From an uncultured Erysipelotrichaceae bacterium (GTDB lineage Bacteria > Bacillota_I > Bacilli_A > RFN20 > CAG-826): 38,084 nucleotides of DNA. Below the pieces are notes generated by a model, which made no database searches, was not told where the DNA came from, and saw only the letters and a list, made by a program, of their open reading frames with translations. Positions within the stretch are counted from its first letter, which is position 1; every line of letters begins with the position of its first letter. The translations under genes and the position numbers were made by a program. Shown piece by piece: positions 7,521 to 16,666 of this stretch. The DNA lies in the NCBI GenBank assembly GCA_902803375.1, contig CADCPN010000032.1, positions 1 through 38,084 on the forward strand, in the 5' to 3' direction.

Positions 7521-8525
7521 ATGGGCAGTGGCGAACTTCTTTCCTTCTTCCTTAACCCATGGGTCAATGGCCTGATTTTGGGGCTGCTCGTACTTGGTGT
7601 CTTCCTTTCTTTCCGCATCCTAGATATCGCTGACCTCAGCGTCGAAGGCATCTTGCCGCTTATCACCTTGCTTAGCTGCGTATTGATCAACTCCGGGGTT
7701 AACTCATGGCTGGTGCTCCTTATCTCCATCGGCATCGGCGCGCTTTGCGGCGTGCTCAATAGCCTTCTTACCATCTATTTGAAAACGCCTCCTCTTCTTA
7801 GCGGCATCATCGTGATGGCCTTAACCTTCGGCTTGGGCATCATGATCAACTCGATGCATAACGGCTCTGTTACCATCGATTCGGGCAAAAGCACGGTCTT
7901 CAGCGGGCTATCCTCTTTGCTAAGAGGGTTTAGCAGCGACAGGATGTGGCTAGTCGCGGCAAGCTACCTAAGTTACATCTTGCTTAGCCTTCTTCTCGTT
8001 GCCCTGCTCGGCGCCGTCCTCTACTTCTTCTTCGGCACCGAGTTCGGCATGAGCATCCGCGCCTGCGGCAAAAACAAAGCCATGTCTAGGGCGAATGGCA
8101 TCAACGTCAACCTCATGGTAACATTTGGCCTTGCGATCTCCGGCGCCTTAATCGGCTTGGCCTCCAGCCTATATGGCCAGCATAACCAGATGGGCTTGCC
8201 AACCGATGGCCAGGGCATGATCGTCATCGGGCTTAGCGCCTTATTCCTAGGAGAAGCGATATTTGGGACAAGCAGCTTCAAGAAGAGCCTTATCTCCGCC
8301 ATTGTCGGCTCGCTTCTATACTGGTACCTCATCCAGATTCTCACCAAGCTTGACAATAACGGCTACATGCTTAGCGTCTATAAGGCGATTCTGCTCGTGC
8401 TAGTGATCTTCTTGAAGACCCTAGTGAGCTTCCTAAAGAAGAAAAAAGGCGGTAACCCCACCTCCCTTAAAGAAAGCCTAAGCAAACACATCAGCGGAAA
8501 GGAGAAAGACGATGCTAGAGCTTAA
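7521..8525 (+). CDS. ABC transporter permease (TrpY-like, BPD_transp_2)
   Basis: Integral membrane subunit forming the translocation channel for the neighbouring binding protein and ATPase. About eight to nine hydrophobic helices are visible over 334 residues. Conserved family pieces are LSFRILDIADLSVEG near residue 30, FGTEFGMSIRACGKN near 175 (the coupling loop that contacts the ATPase) and a GLSALFLGEAIFG block near 235. The C-terminus is a Lys-rich cytosolic tail. The start follows the binding protein stop by 6 bases, and the end overlaps the ATPase start by 14 bases, so translation is probably coupled. It is regulated with the operon through the upstream attenuator. Confidence 0.88.
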   Translation: MGSGELLSFFLNPWVNGLILGLLVLGVFLSFRILDIADLSVEGILPLITLLSCVLINSGVNSWLVLLISIGIGALCGVLNSLLTIYLKTPPLLSGIIVMALTFGLGIMINSMHNGSVTIDSGKSTVFSGLSSLLRGFSSDRMWLVAASYLSYILLSLLLVALLGAVLYFFFGTEFGMSIRACGKNKAMSRANGINVNLMVTFGLAISGALIGLASSLYGQHNQMGLPTDGQGMIVIGLSALFLGEAIFGTSSFKKSLISAIVGSLLYWYLIQILTKLDNNGYMLSVYKAILLVLVIFLKTLVSFLKKKKGGNPTSLKESLSKHISGKEKDDARA

Positions 8526-9297
8526 TGACGTCTCCAAGACGTTCCATATCAATAGCAACCCCCTTGATGACAAGCTAGCCCTTGATCACGTTAGCTTCTC
8601 TCTAGGCGAGGGCGACTTCATCTCGCTCATCGGCAGCAACGGGTCCGGCAAATCCACATTGCTTAACCTTATCGCCGGCAGCGTATCCCCCGATTCTGGC
8701 TCCATCATCTTAGAGGGGAATGACATCACCCATCAGAAGGAGCACGAGCGCGCGAAAGCCATCGGCAGGGTATTCCAGGACCCGAGCAAAGGCACGATCG
8801 CGGACATCTCCCTGTTTGAGAACATGTCGATCGCCTCTAGGAGAGGGAAGAGGCAATCCCCGTTCCGCTGGGCGTTATCCAAAGCCAAGAAGAAAGAGTT
8901 CCAGCAGGTGCTTGCCCCATTAGGCTTAGGCCTAGAGAATAGACTTAACGCACCCATGGGCGCCTTCTCCGGCGGCCAAAGGCAGTCGGTGACCCTCCTT
9001 ATGGCCGCGAGTAACAAGCCTAAGGTACTGCTTCTAGATGAGCATACGGCGGCGTTAGACCCAAAAACGGCCAAGACCGTGATGGAATTAACCGACAAGA
9101 TCGTCAAAGAGAACCATATCCCGACTTTGATGATCACCCACAACATGAAGGATGCCCTAAAGTATGGCAACCGCCTCGTGATGATGAGCGGGGGACATAT
9201 CGTTTTCCAGGCAAACGAAGAGGAAAAGAAAAAGCTCACGGTCAATGACTTAGTGGAGCTCTTCTCCAAATTCGAGGAGGGAGCCTTGGCCGAATAG
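8512..9297 (+). CDS. ABC transporter ATP-binding protein (TrpZ-like)
   Basis: Cytosolic ATPase that energises the amino acid transporter encoded just upstream. Walker A is GSNGSGKST (41-49), the Q-loop is VFQDPSKGT near residue 90, the signature is the variant FSGGQ, and Walker B is VLLLDE followed by HTAALDPK. His in place of the common Pro after the catalytic Glu is usual in this subfamily. The H-loop is ITHNMKDAL. Length 261 is normal. Its start lies inside the 3' end of the permease gene. Its stop TAG is one base from the stop of the convergent patatin gene, with no visible terminator between them. Confidence 0.9.
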   Translation: MLELNDVSKTFHINSNPLDDKLALDHVSFSLGEGDFISLIGSNGSGKSTLLNLIAGSVSPDSGSIILEGNDITHQKEHERAKAIGRVFQDPSKGTIADISLFENMSIASRRGKRQSPFRWALSKAKKKEFQQVLAPLGLGLENRLNAPMGAFSGGQRQSVTLLMAASNKPKVLLLDEHTAALDPKTAKTVMELTDKIVKENHIPTLMITHNMKDALKYGNRLVMMSGGHIVFQANEEEKKKLTVNDLVELFSKFEEGALAE

Positions 9298-9298
9298 C

Positions 9299-10537
9299 CT
9301 AGGCTTCCTTTTCTTTTTTGTTGATGCCGTTTAGGAGGTATTTCGTAAGCAATGGGCGGCCAGAGGGGGTCGTCAGCTTCAGATACTTGCTGCCAAACTC
9401 GATGAGGAACTTTGTTTTGATGGCGCGCCTTTTCGTGCTGATGTCGGATGTGACGGATTGGAAGGTCCTTGAGAGGAAGCCTTGGTTGGCCTTCTTCTGC
9501 TTGATGGCTTCCCTTAGCCTAGAGGCGAATTCCTCCATCGTGAAGCAATCATAATAGTCCTTCATATCGAGTCGGATGGCGATGTCCTCCATCGCGCGGA
9601 CGAAGTAATCCTTTTCGTCCATCACCCAGTGGGAGTCTTTCTTCAGCTCATCGAGAATCCATTCGGAGTCGGTGCCATATTCATGGATGAGATCAGCCAA
9701 AAATCCAGAACTGGGAATCTCGCCTTGGAAGCAGAAATAGAAGCCCCGGTACTTCTTGAAGAACTTCATGGTGTCCAGATAGCCTAGCTTCATGTACTTC
9801 TGGATGCTCTCTTGCGAGAAATCGACCATCGACCCCAAAGGGATATAGGGGGCGATGTAGCTAACGTTGGGAAGTGTGAGGAAGAATCGGTTCTGCGGCT
9901 TCAAAGAGAATAGCCTCATATCGATGGCGATGACCTCATCGGCACCAAGCTTAAAGGCAAGGCGAATCGGAAGGTTGTCGTTAAAGAAGCCATCGATGTA
10001 GCGCTTGCCATCGATGATCTCAGGGGGGAATATCGGGGTGCAGGCGCTAGAGGCGTGAAGGAAAGGGAGGAACTTATCCTTATCGACTTCCTTCATATTC
10101 ACGTCGACGAGCTTCATCGAAGGGAAAGAAGTCGTGACGACGCCGAATTCCATATCGGAATTCAAGGCAGCATCCACGTCAAGTGCGTCTTTGATGTACT
10201 CCTTAAAGGGAGTGATATCGGCAGAGAGGCCGTTTTTGAAATAGGTCCAATACCACTTGTTGAATTCCTTGGTGGTGTTGAGGCTCGGGTTAGTGAGTAG
10301 CTTTTTGGAGATATCCACGCCATTGACCATTACTTTGTCGGCGGTGATGTTGCTCCAAAGGGGACGAAGCCTTTTGGCGGCGTGGCTTGCGAGGAAGGCG
10401 CCATTGAGGGCGCCGATGCTCGTGCCGCTAACGACATCGAAATGAAAGCCAAGCTCCTCTAAGGCCTCAATCGCGCCGACTTCATAGGAGCCTAATGCCC
10501 CTCCGCCCGCCAGGGCGAGGCCTAGCTTCTGTCCCAT
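9299..10537 (-). CDS. Patatin-like phospholipase A
   Basis: Predicted Ser-Asp dyad lipid acyl hydrolase. The N-terminus has the glycine-rich oxyanion loop AGGGALG (10-16) and the nucleophile elbow GTSIG (Ser40). The dyad Asp is in RYIDGFFNDNLP near residue 180. Residues beyond about 300 form a basic C-terminal extension of unknown function (TKRRAIKTKFL). There is no signal peptide, so it acts inside the cell, probably at the membrane. It is the last gene of a three-gene operon and overlaps the preceding patatin gene by 16 bases. Likely substrates are membrane phospholipids; this is family knowledge, not something seen here. Confidence 0.85.
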   Translation of the reverse strand: MGQKLGLALAGGGALGSYEVGAIEALEELGFHFDVVSGTSIGALNGAFLASHAAKRLRPLWSNITADKVMVNGVDISKKLLTNPSLNTTKEFNKWYWTYFKNGLSADITPFKEYIKDALDVDAALNSDMEFGVVTTSFPSMKLVDVNMKEVDKDKFLPFLHASSACTPIFPPEIIDGKRYIDGFFNDNLPIRLAFKLGADEVIAIDMRLFSLKPQNRFFLTLPNVSYIAPYIPLGSMVDFSQESIQKYMKLGYLDTMKFFKKYRGFYFCFQGEIPSSGFLADLIHEYGTDSEWILDELKKDSHWVMDEKDYFVRAMEDIAIRLDMKDYYDCFTMEEFASRLREAIKQKKANQGFLSRTFQSVTSDISTKRRAIKTKFLIEFGSKYLKLTTPSGRPLLTKYLLNGINKKEKEA

Positions 10538-11412
10538 GAATCCTCCTTGACGCGATATAGCGCGTTCAAGATATCGACTAAGCTCATCAGGCCGTCGCCA
10601 TTCTTGATATGGCGGGCATGCATCTTCGCATTGGTATATTCGTAGCAGCGCTTCTGCACTCTTTCGTAGTCGAAGTCGCCATCAAGGAAAATTGCGTCCG
10701 CGAATTCTTTGCCAGCCACCGTCGCCTTTTCGATCATATAGATGAAGTTCTCCCTAGAAAGAGAGAAGGAAGTGACTTTCTTATCGAGGCTAAGCGTAAC
10801 GTCGGCATCGACGATGACGGTATTCTTCTTCGCCTCGTAAAGCTCGGCGGGCGGATAGTACTTCGGGTAGCAATGAAGGATGATGATCATGTCCACGTCG
10901 AAGTAATTCATGGGGTAGGTGGGCACGTTATCGGTGGCGCCGCCATCGATGTAGATGCCGCCGTTGAAGCGATGAGGACCGTTTATCAATGGGAAAGCCA
11001 TGGAGACGTTAATGGCTTTCTTGATGTCGCTTCGCGGCATCTTGTTGAGGCAGAAATAATGGGGGACGAGCTGAAAGATCTTGGTGCCGGAGACGTAGAC
11101 CGGCATCAGCATTTGCTTGCCTTCGACCTGTTTGAAGATTGAGTTGAAAAGGCCGCGGCGGATCTGCTTCATGAAGGCGAATTTGTCATCCGCGTCGATG
11201 TTCTTATAGGCATAGAGCATCTGATCGATGTGGTTGCAGCTCGTGGCGTAGGCGTTTAAGGCGCCGATAGAGGAGGCGGAGATGACCGCCACCTTGTCCA
11301 TGCCGATCTTCTCGATGATCTGCTTGGCATAGGCAAGCTCGGCGGCACCTCTAGCTAGGCCGCCGGAGTAGACGAGTCCAATCTTTTTTATCTGCCTTCT
11401 CTCACTGCCCAT
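10522..11412 (-). CDS. Second patatin-like protein with altered nucleophile elbow
   Basis: Patatin-fold protein of 296 residues: loop SGGLARG (16-22), then SASSIG where GxSxG is expected. Ser48 is present but the first Gly is replaced by Ala46. The dyad Asp is in YIDGGATDNVP near residue 165. It resembles the RssA-like group more than its downstream neighbour does. It overlaps the zinc-ribbon gene by 11 bases upstream and the other patatin gene by 16 bases downstream, so the three are translated together. It may still be active, because Gly-to-Ala is a mild change, or it may partner the second lipase. The substrate is unknown. Confidence 0.75.
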   Translation of the reverse strand: MGSERRQIKKIGLVYSGGLARGAAELAYAKQIIEKIGMDKVAVISASSIGALNAYATSCNHIDQMLYAYKNIDADDKFAFMKQIRRGLFNSIFKQVEGKQMLMPVYVSGTKIFQLVPHYFCLNKMPRSDIKKAINVSMAFPLINGPHRFNGGIYIDGGATDNVPTYPMNYFDVDMIIILHCYPKYYPPAELYEAKKNTVIVDADVTLSLDKKVTSFSLSRENFIYMIEKATVAGKEFADAIFLDGDFDYERVQKRCYEYTNAKMHARHIKNGDGLMSLVDILNALYRVKEDSWDRS

Positions 11413-12157
11413 AAATGTATTTGACCTTGGAGATTAGACTGCTCGCGAGGATGACGTTGAAGTTGGCGAAGAAGAAGACCGTGACGAAGAAGTTGGCGAT
11501 GATCACCCCTTTCATCACGCGGTAGGCAGGGGTCTTATAGGCAAGTATGCCTTCCGACATAAACGTAAGCATGGTGCCGCCGGATTTGTCATTCACGATC
11601 AAGAAAACAAAGGCCGTGACGGAGATGGCGAAGCAAACGATGAGCAATAGCTCGGTGGCAAGGGGGCGAAACTTCTGGCCTCTGCCGAAGCAAAGAAAGA
11701 ATATCGAGGTGATGGAGCCGATGCAGATAAGGGCAGGCACCCCGATTAGCCCTATCGTATTAAAGGGGTTATCGCCTTCGCCATGGAAACGCACTCCTAG
11801 CAAAAGACCCGTCAGCATCGTCCCGACGAGAATGAAGGCGTATAGCCTTTCAAACGTCGAGATCGGAGAGCGGGAGCGATAGAGGATGGAGATGATGGCG
11901 ACGGAGCCGATGCACACGAAATAAGCGCCTATGGTAAGGAGGTACTTAAAAGAAAATAGCGCATCGATAAGAAGCGCTATTGCGAAGGCATTCAAGAAGA
12001 CGACGGTGAGGAGGGTGCGTAAGCTGACGGACTGGTTCTGCCCAACGCGAATCGAGCTATGAAAGACGTTCTCAGGATCCTTATCCGCCTTTCTTCCGCA
12101 ATAGGGACATGTATCGAAATCGAAATTGGAAATGAAACCGCAATGTTCGCATTTCAT
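11402..12157 (-). CDS. Zinc-ribbon membrane protein heading the patatin operon
   Basis: N-terminal zinc ribbon with C3-x2-C6 and C17-x2-C20 (CEHCGF...CPYCGRK), followed by about six hydrophobic helices over residues 45-245. This architecture is common in Firmicutes membrane proteins of unknown function. The start ATG has AAGGAGG 10 bases upstream and a TATAAT (12181-12186, minus strand) at promoter distance. It is the first gene of the operon and overlaps the next gene by 11 bases. It may recruit or regulate the two lipases at the membrane; that is only inferred from the gene order. Confidence 0.7.
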   Translation of the reverse strand: MKCEHCGFISNFDFDTCPYCGRKADKDPENVFHSSIRVGQNQSVSLRTLLTVVFLNAFAIALLIDALFSFKYLLTIGAYFVCIGSVAIISILYRSRSPISTFERLYAFILVGTMLTGLLLGVRFHGEGDNPFNTIGLIGVPALICIGSITSIFFLCFGRGQKFRPLATELLLIVCFAISVTAFVFLIVNDKSGGTMLTFMSEGILAYKTPAYRVMKGVIIANFFVTVFFFANFNVILASSLISKVKYIYGQ

Positions 12158-12293
12158 GAGAACGCATACCTCCTTACTTCATTATAGCCAACAAGGAGAA
12201 AAGATTACAAAAAAGTTTTGTTGTATAGTTAAGTATCAGGTAAACGGATGTTGTATGGAAATGCGCAAAAGGGTAGATAGGCGGCGAAAAAAA

Positions 12294-12313
12294 ACCATCG
12301 CTTCCACGATGGA
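12294..12313. terminator. Terminator downstream of tRNA-Gln
   Basis: CCATCG/CGATGG stem with a 6-base loop, T-run on the minus strand (plus strand shows an A-run at 12286-12293) and also T-rich on the plus strand. It ends the tRNA-Gln transcript. Confidence 0.8.
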
Positions 12314-12330
12314 TTTTTTTGGATTCAAAT

Positions 12331-12405
12331 TGGCTGGGGTGGCTGGGATCGGACCAGCGTATGTGGGTTTCAGAGACCCATGCCTTACCACTTGGCTACA
12401 CCCCA
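12331..12405 (-). tRNA. tRNA-Gln (anticodon CTG)
   Basis: Cloverleaf read on the minus strand: acceptor TGGGGTG/CACCCCA, discriminator G and encoded CCA, D-arm with AGCCAAGTGGTAAGGCA typical of tRNA-Gln, anticodon stem TGGGT/ACCCA around loop CTCTGAA (anticodon CTG, decodes CAG), and T-loop sequence GTCCGATC. It stands between a lipase operon and a hydrolase, followed by its own terminator. Confidence 0.95.
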
Positions 12406-12465
12406 AGGCGAGGTTTATTCTACACGTCTTTATGCTGGATACAAGAGGAAATTTAAAATTCGAGT

Positions 12466-13122
12466 TCAGAAAGGCCGATTTTCTAGATACAATCGGCCTT
12501 CTGGCGCCTTTTTCGTGCGTTCGATGAGGTCGAGGAAGAACTTATCGATGGAAGGCTGGTCCATCTCTCCAATGCTTTCTCCATTATGGCCGCCGATATA
12601 GAGTTTGCCATGGAGATCTTTGAGCACGCGGTACTCCTCATAGACGGCGCTGCGGTCATAGTAGGCGTTTCTATCGATATCGGTCGCAGGCCCAAGCGCG
12701 TCGCCGATAAAGATAGCCTCTCCATCATTGACGTCGATTAGCAAAGAGCCCTTCGCATGAGTATTGGGGAGAGGGACGATCTTAACCTTGGTATCTCCTA
12801 GGTCTATAACAATGGGTTCAGAAACGAGAATATCGACGCGTAAACGCCTGGCATCCGCTTTGGTGCCGAAGACCTTGGCGCCAGAAAAATAGGGGAAATT
12901 CGCGACATGATCCTCATGAAAATGGGTGATGGCGAGATAACTGGGATTAGGAAGCAGGCCCTTCTCCCTCATTTCATCAAGAAGCAAAAGCTGCTGCCTA
13001 GAGCTGCCCGTATCGATAAAGAGGGTTCCTTTGTTCCCCCTGACGATGCCGATGCGGGAGCAGATGAACCTTTGATCTTCCTCAATGTAGCCGATAGTTG
13101 GCGTGAGCTCGATATACTTCAT
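12466..13122 (-). CDS. MBL-fold metallohydrolase
   Basis: Dizinc beta-lactamase-fold hydrolase of 218 residues. The zinc motif THFHEDHVAN supplies H67, H69, D71 and H72. NTHAKGS gives the next His, FIGDAL the bridging Asp and GGHNGES the last His. The substrate is unknown; many relatives act on thioesters or phosphodiesters. I place the start at MKYIEL, not at an ATG 27 bases further upstream, because a -10 box ends 7 bases before this codon. It is divergent from an amidohydrolase whose protein also begins MKYI, and the two share a 48-base promoter region. Confidence 0.85.
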   Translation of the reverse strand: MKYIELTPTIGYIEEDQRFICSRIGIVRGNKGTLFIDTGSSRQQLLLLDEMREKGLLPNPSYLAITHFHEDHVANFPYFSGAKVFGTKADARRLRVDILVSEPIVIDLGDTKVKIVPLPNTHAKGSLLIDVNDGEAIFIGDALGPATDIDRNAYYDRSAVYEEYRVLKDLHGKLYIGGHNGESIGEMDQPSIDKFFLDLIERTKKAPEGRLYLENRPF

Positions 13123-13129
13123 GCGCTTA

Positions 13130-13135
13130 AGTTTA
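13130..13135 (-). promoter_or_regulatory. -10 element of the MBL hydrolase gene
   Basis: TAAACT on the minus strand ends 7 bases before the ATG at 13122, with no Shine-Dalgarno. Confidence 0.55.
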
Positions 13136-13156
13136 GCAAAGATTGGCAATTCCGTT

Positions 13157-13162
13157 TATCAT
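13157..13162 (+). promoter_or_regulatory. -10 element of the amidohydrolase gene
   Basis: TATCAT ends 8 bases before the ATG at 13171. The divergent -10 box is only 21 bases away, so the two promoters must overlap. Confidence 0.5.
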
Positions 13163-13170
13163 TAACGAAG

Positions 13171-13956
13171 ATGAAATATATTGACGCTCACGCCCATATC
13201 GCCTCCTGGCCAACCATCAAGACCACCGAGGGATATTTATTGGCCGCGAAGAAGAATTACCACTTCTCCTTCACCCTCCTTTCTAACTGCGACTGCGCCT
13301 CCTTCCCTAACGAAGGGCAAAAAGGCGGGGTGTCTAGCCTAGCGGGGCTAAAGCAAGTCGTCTCCTTCGTGAAGAAGAACGCCTCTAGCTTTGGCGCAGG
13401 CGTCTGGATCAAGCCGCTCGTCGAGAAAGAAGTCAGCCAAGAGCTTCGCGACTATATCGAAAAGAACCGCAAATACATCTATTTCCTAAAGCTGCACCCT
13501 TGGTGCGAGAAGGTCGCGATCGATGATCCTAGCCTTGAGATATGGCTAGAATACGCCCGCGAATTAGGCTTGCCAGTGCTCGTGCATACGGCTACCGATG
13601 ACTACTCCTCTATCGGCCACCTGGAAAAAGCCTGCGACATGTATCCGGACCTCACCTTCGTCGCCGCTCACCTTGAACTATCTAGCGACCATCTTTATGC
13701 CATCGAGGCCATGAAGCGTCACCCCAATATGTACGCCGACACGGCCTGGGTCGATATGGAGACCGCGAAGAGAGTCATCACCGAGGTCGGCGAGTCAAGA
13801 ATCATGTTCGGCACCGACAACCCCGTCGATGGGGCAAATACGCTGAACAACCCCATCTATCAAGAGTACCGAAAGAACGGAAAAGGCCTCACGCCCGCTC
13901 AATTAAGGAAACTCTTCAGTGGCAATGCGCGTCTTGTGTACAAGATAAAGATATAA
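13171..13956 (+). CDS. Amidohydrolase-2/TatD-like metal-dependent hydrolase
   Basis: TIM-barrel hydrolase of 261 residues. The N-terminal DAHAHIA supplies two metal-binding His. Further ligands or catalytic residues lie in KLHPWCE (near 108), VLVHTATDD (near 138), FVAAHLE (near 163) and FGTDNPVDG (near 212, Asp). The order fits PF04909 amidohydrolases. The substrate is not evident. An ORF extends far upstream in the same frame, but that part is the antisense of the divergent hydrolase gene. The ATG chosen gives the family's canonical start and sits 8 bases after a -10 box. Confidence 0.85.
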   Translation: MKYIDAHAHIASWPTIKTTEGYLLAAKKNYHFSFTLLSNCDCASFPNEGQKGGVSSLAGLKQVVSFVKKNASSFGAGVWIKPLVEKEVSQELRDYIEKNRKYIYFLKLHPWCEKVAIDDPSLEIWLEYARELGLPVLVHTATDDYSSIGHLEKACDMYPDLTFVAAHLELSSDHLYAIEAMKRHPNMYADTAWVDMETAKRVITEVGESRIMFGTDNPVDGANTLNNPIYQEYRKNGKGLTPAQLRKLFSGNARLVYKIKI

Positions 13957-14021
13957 ACCTTTTCAACGCACTTTTCTTGGGTTAATATTAGGGTAATCCA
14001 TACACTTAAGGAGGCCCTATC

Positions 14022-14564
14022 ATGAAGGTCTTAGTCACTGGTTTTAAGCGTTTCGCCACCCACGAAAGCAACCCAACCGAGGCGATGCTTCCCCTTTTGA
14101 AAGACAAGGAAGTCGTCACCCGCTTGCTTGACGTCGATTATAAAAAAGCCAAAATCGAGCTTGAGAAAGCCATCCAGGAGGAAAATCCTGATTTCCTTCT
14201 TATGCTCGGCCTATCCCCCTACACCGATCGCCCCGTCATCGAGCAATACGCCTATAACGAGATGAACTCGGTTCAGCCTGATGAGAATGGCGTCGTTGAA
14301 TCTGGCAAAGCCATCTTCGAGAATGGCCCGAAGTCCATCTCTTCCAGCGTCGATGTCTGCTCGCTGCAGCAATACATCGTCTCCCAGGGCGAGAAAGCCA
14401 ACATCTCCATCGACCCGGGAAGGTTCGTCTGCAACATGACCTACTATGTCGGCCTCCACTCTGGCAAGCCTGGCATCTTCGTCCATATCCCGACCGAGGA
14501 CTCCTATCCTTTGCAGGAATCCGTCGACACGGTCAAATGCATTCTCTCCTACATTAACTATTGA
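14022..14564 (+). CDS. pcp: Pyroglutamyl-peptidase I (C15)
   Basis: Cytosolic cysteine peptidase that removes N-terminal pyroglutamate from peptides. The catalytic Cys is in GRFVCNMTYY, the His in FVHIPT, and the Glu in a region equivalent to PER (here RPVIEQYAYN). The protein is 180 residues, slightly shorter than the usual 200-215, mainly at the C-terminus. The start has AAGGAGG 7 bases upstream. The gene is single, with a terminator directly after it. It complements peptidase T in peptide use. Confidence 0.9.
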   Translation: MKVLVTGFKRFATHESNPTEAMLPLLKDKEVVTRLLDVDYKKAKIELEKAIQEENPDFLLMLGLSPYTDRPVIEQYAYNEMNSVQPDENGVVESGKAIFENGPKSISSSVDVCSLQQYIVSQGEKANISIDPGRFVCNMTYYVGLHSGKPGIFVHIPTEDSYPLQESVDTVKCILSYINY

Positions 14565-14592
14565 TTTAGTCGACTGTAGAAACATCAAAGCG

Positions 14593-14618
14593 GCCCCGAG
14601 CACCATCGGGGCTTTTGT
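14593..14618 (+). terminator. pcp terminator
   Basis: GCCCCGA/TCGGGGC stem with a 6-base loop followed by TTTTGTT. Confidence 0.85.
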
Positions 14619-14673
14619 TATGCGTAAAAATAACTGGTGCCAGGACTTATTTCTCCTTTAAGGTTAATAGCCT

Positions 14674-14698
14674 CACGTGCTGCACGTGCATCTATAAA
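14674..14698 (+). promoter_or_regulatory. CACGTG repeat and TATAAA promoter remnant
   Basis: Two CACGTG palindromes (14674-14679, 14683-14688) sit next to TATAAA (14693-14698), upstream of a broken lipoprotein gene. This could be an operator plus -10 box, or chance. Confidence 0.3.
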
Positions 14699-14710
14699 AG
14701 AAAAGGAAAT

Positions 14711-14947
14711 GTATCACGAAAACATTCCCTCTTACTTCTTCTCCCCCTGGCCTTACTTCTAGATGCTTGCGGCAAAATGGCCGCCCCACCCTCTCGCCCT
14801 CCCGATTCTTCTGAAGCGGTGGCTAGTAGCCCTAAGGTCGCCTTAGAAGGCACCGGCACCCTTAGCCGCGGCGTCAAGCTCTTCCAGCTGCAACAACAAA
14901 GCAACTTGGCCTTCGACTTAAAAGTCGATGGCCTTTCCCTTTGCTGA
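14711..14947 (+). pseudogene. Broken small lipoprotein gene
   Basis: The frame encodes a typical lipoprotein signal (RKHSLLLLLPLALLLDACG) and a Pro/Ser-rich linker, then a short segment that stops at TGA after about 79 codons. There is no in-frame ATG, GTG or TTG close to the signal peptide. The only well-placed ATG (14709) is one frame away. That ATG follows TATAAA by 10 bases, as real starts do elsewhere in this window. The simplest reading is a one-base indel behind the start plus loss of the C-terminal domain. It could also be a short expressed lipoprotein with an unusual start codon. The family is not recognised. Confidence 0.4.
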
Positions 14948-14960
14948 CTTTTTGTAGAAA

Positions 14961-14987
14961 AAAGGCCCCTAGGTAGACTAGAGGTCT
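14961..14987 (-). terminator. Enolase terminator
   Basis: On the minus strand AGACCTCTAG pairs with CTAGGGGCCT (9 of 10, one G-U) and runs into TTTTTTC. Confidence 0.75.
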
Positions 14988-15013
14988 CTAACGAAAGGAA
15001 AGCGAATGATGGA

Positions 15014-16426
<1,413 letters not shown>

Positions 16427-16455
16427 CTACGTAAAAAGACGAAAGTAAAACAAAA

Positions 16456-16480
16456 AGGGCTGTTGCAGAACCAGCCCCCG
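16456..16480 (-). terminator. Terminator of the 53-residue protein gene
   Basis: On the minus strand GGGCTG/CAGCCC closes a 9-base loop and runs into TTTTTGTTTT. It lies 25-50 bases after the small ORF's stop codon. Confidence 0.8.
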
Positions 16481-16504
16481 TGGGAATCAAGATTCGCTTG
16501 GCGA

Positions 16505-16666
16505 TCAAGCGCCGTCGATATCGTCTTTATAGGAATCGCAATAGGACTTAAAAGTCTCAGGCTCCTCTTCCATATGCCTATCGTTAAGCATATCGATGTC
16601 TTCGCCGGTCCTCTCGCTCTTCTTATAGGGAGCGTGCTTGCTGTATTTCTTCTTGAAGGTTGGCAT
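16505..16666 (-). CDS. Small hydrophilic protein, 53 aa, unknown function
   Basis: An ORF too short for usual cut-offs in the gap between enolase and a DJ-1 gene. The protein begins MPTFKKKYSKHAPYKK (basic) and ends in an acidic, Asp/Glu-rich half (EEEPETFKSYCDSYKDD). It has one Cys and no membrane segment. Support for a real gene: codon choices match the neighbours (AAG, ATC, GAC, AGC), TATAAT (16682-16687, minus strand) lies 15 bases before the ATG, and an intrinsic terminator follows. No Shine-Dalgarno is visible. Its promoter overlaps the divergent DJ-1 promoter. I do not recognise the family. Confidence 0.65.
   Translation of the reverse strand: MPTFKKKYSKHAPYKKSERTGEDIDMLNDRHMEEEPETFKSYCDSYKDDIDGA

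Noticed and set aside
12126-12527. Plus-strand ORF across tRNA-Gln
   Set aside because: Runs through the antisense of a tRNA and its terminator.
12907-13170. N-terminal extension of the amidohydrolase
   Set aside because: Antisense of the MBL hydrolase zinc site; the family's start DAHAH is at the internal ATG 13171.
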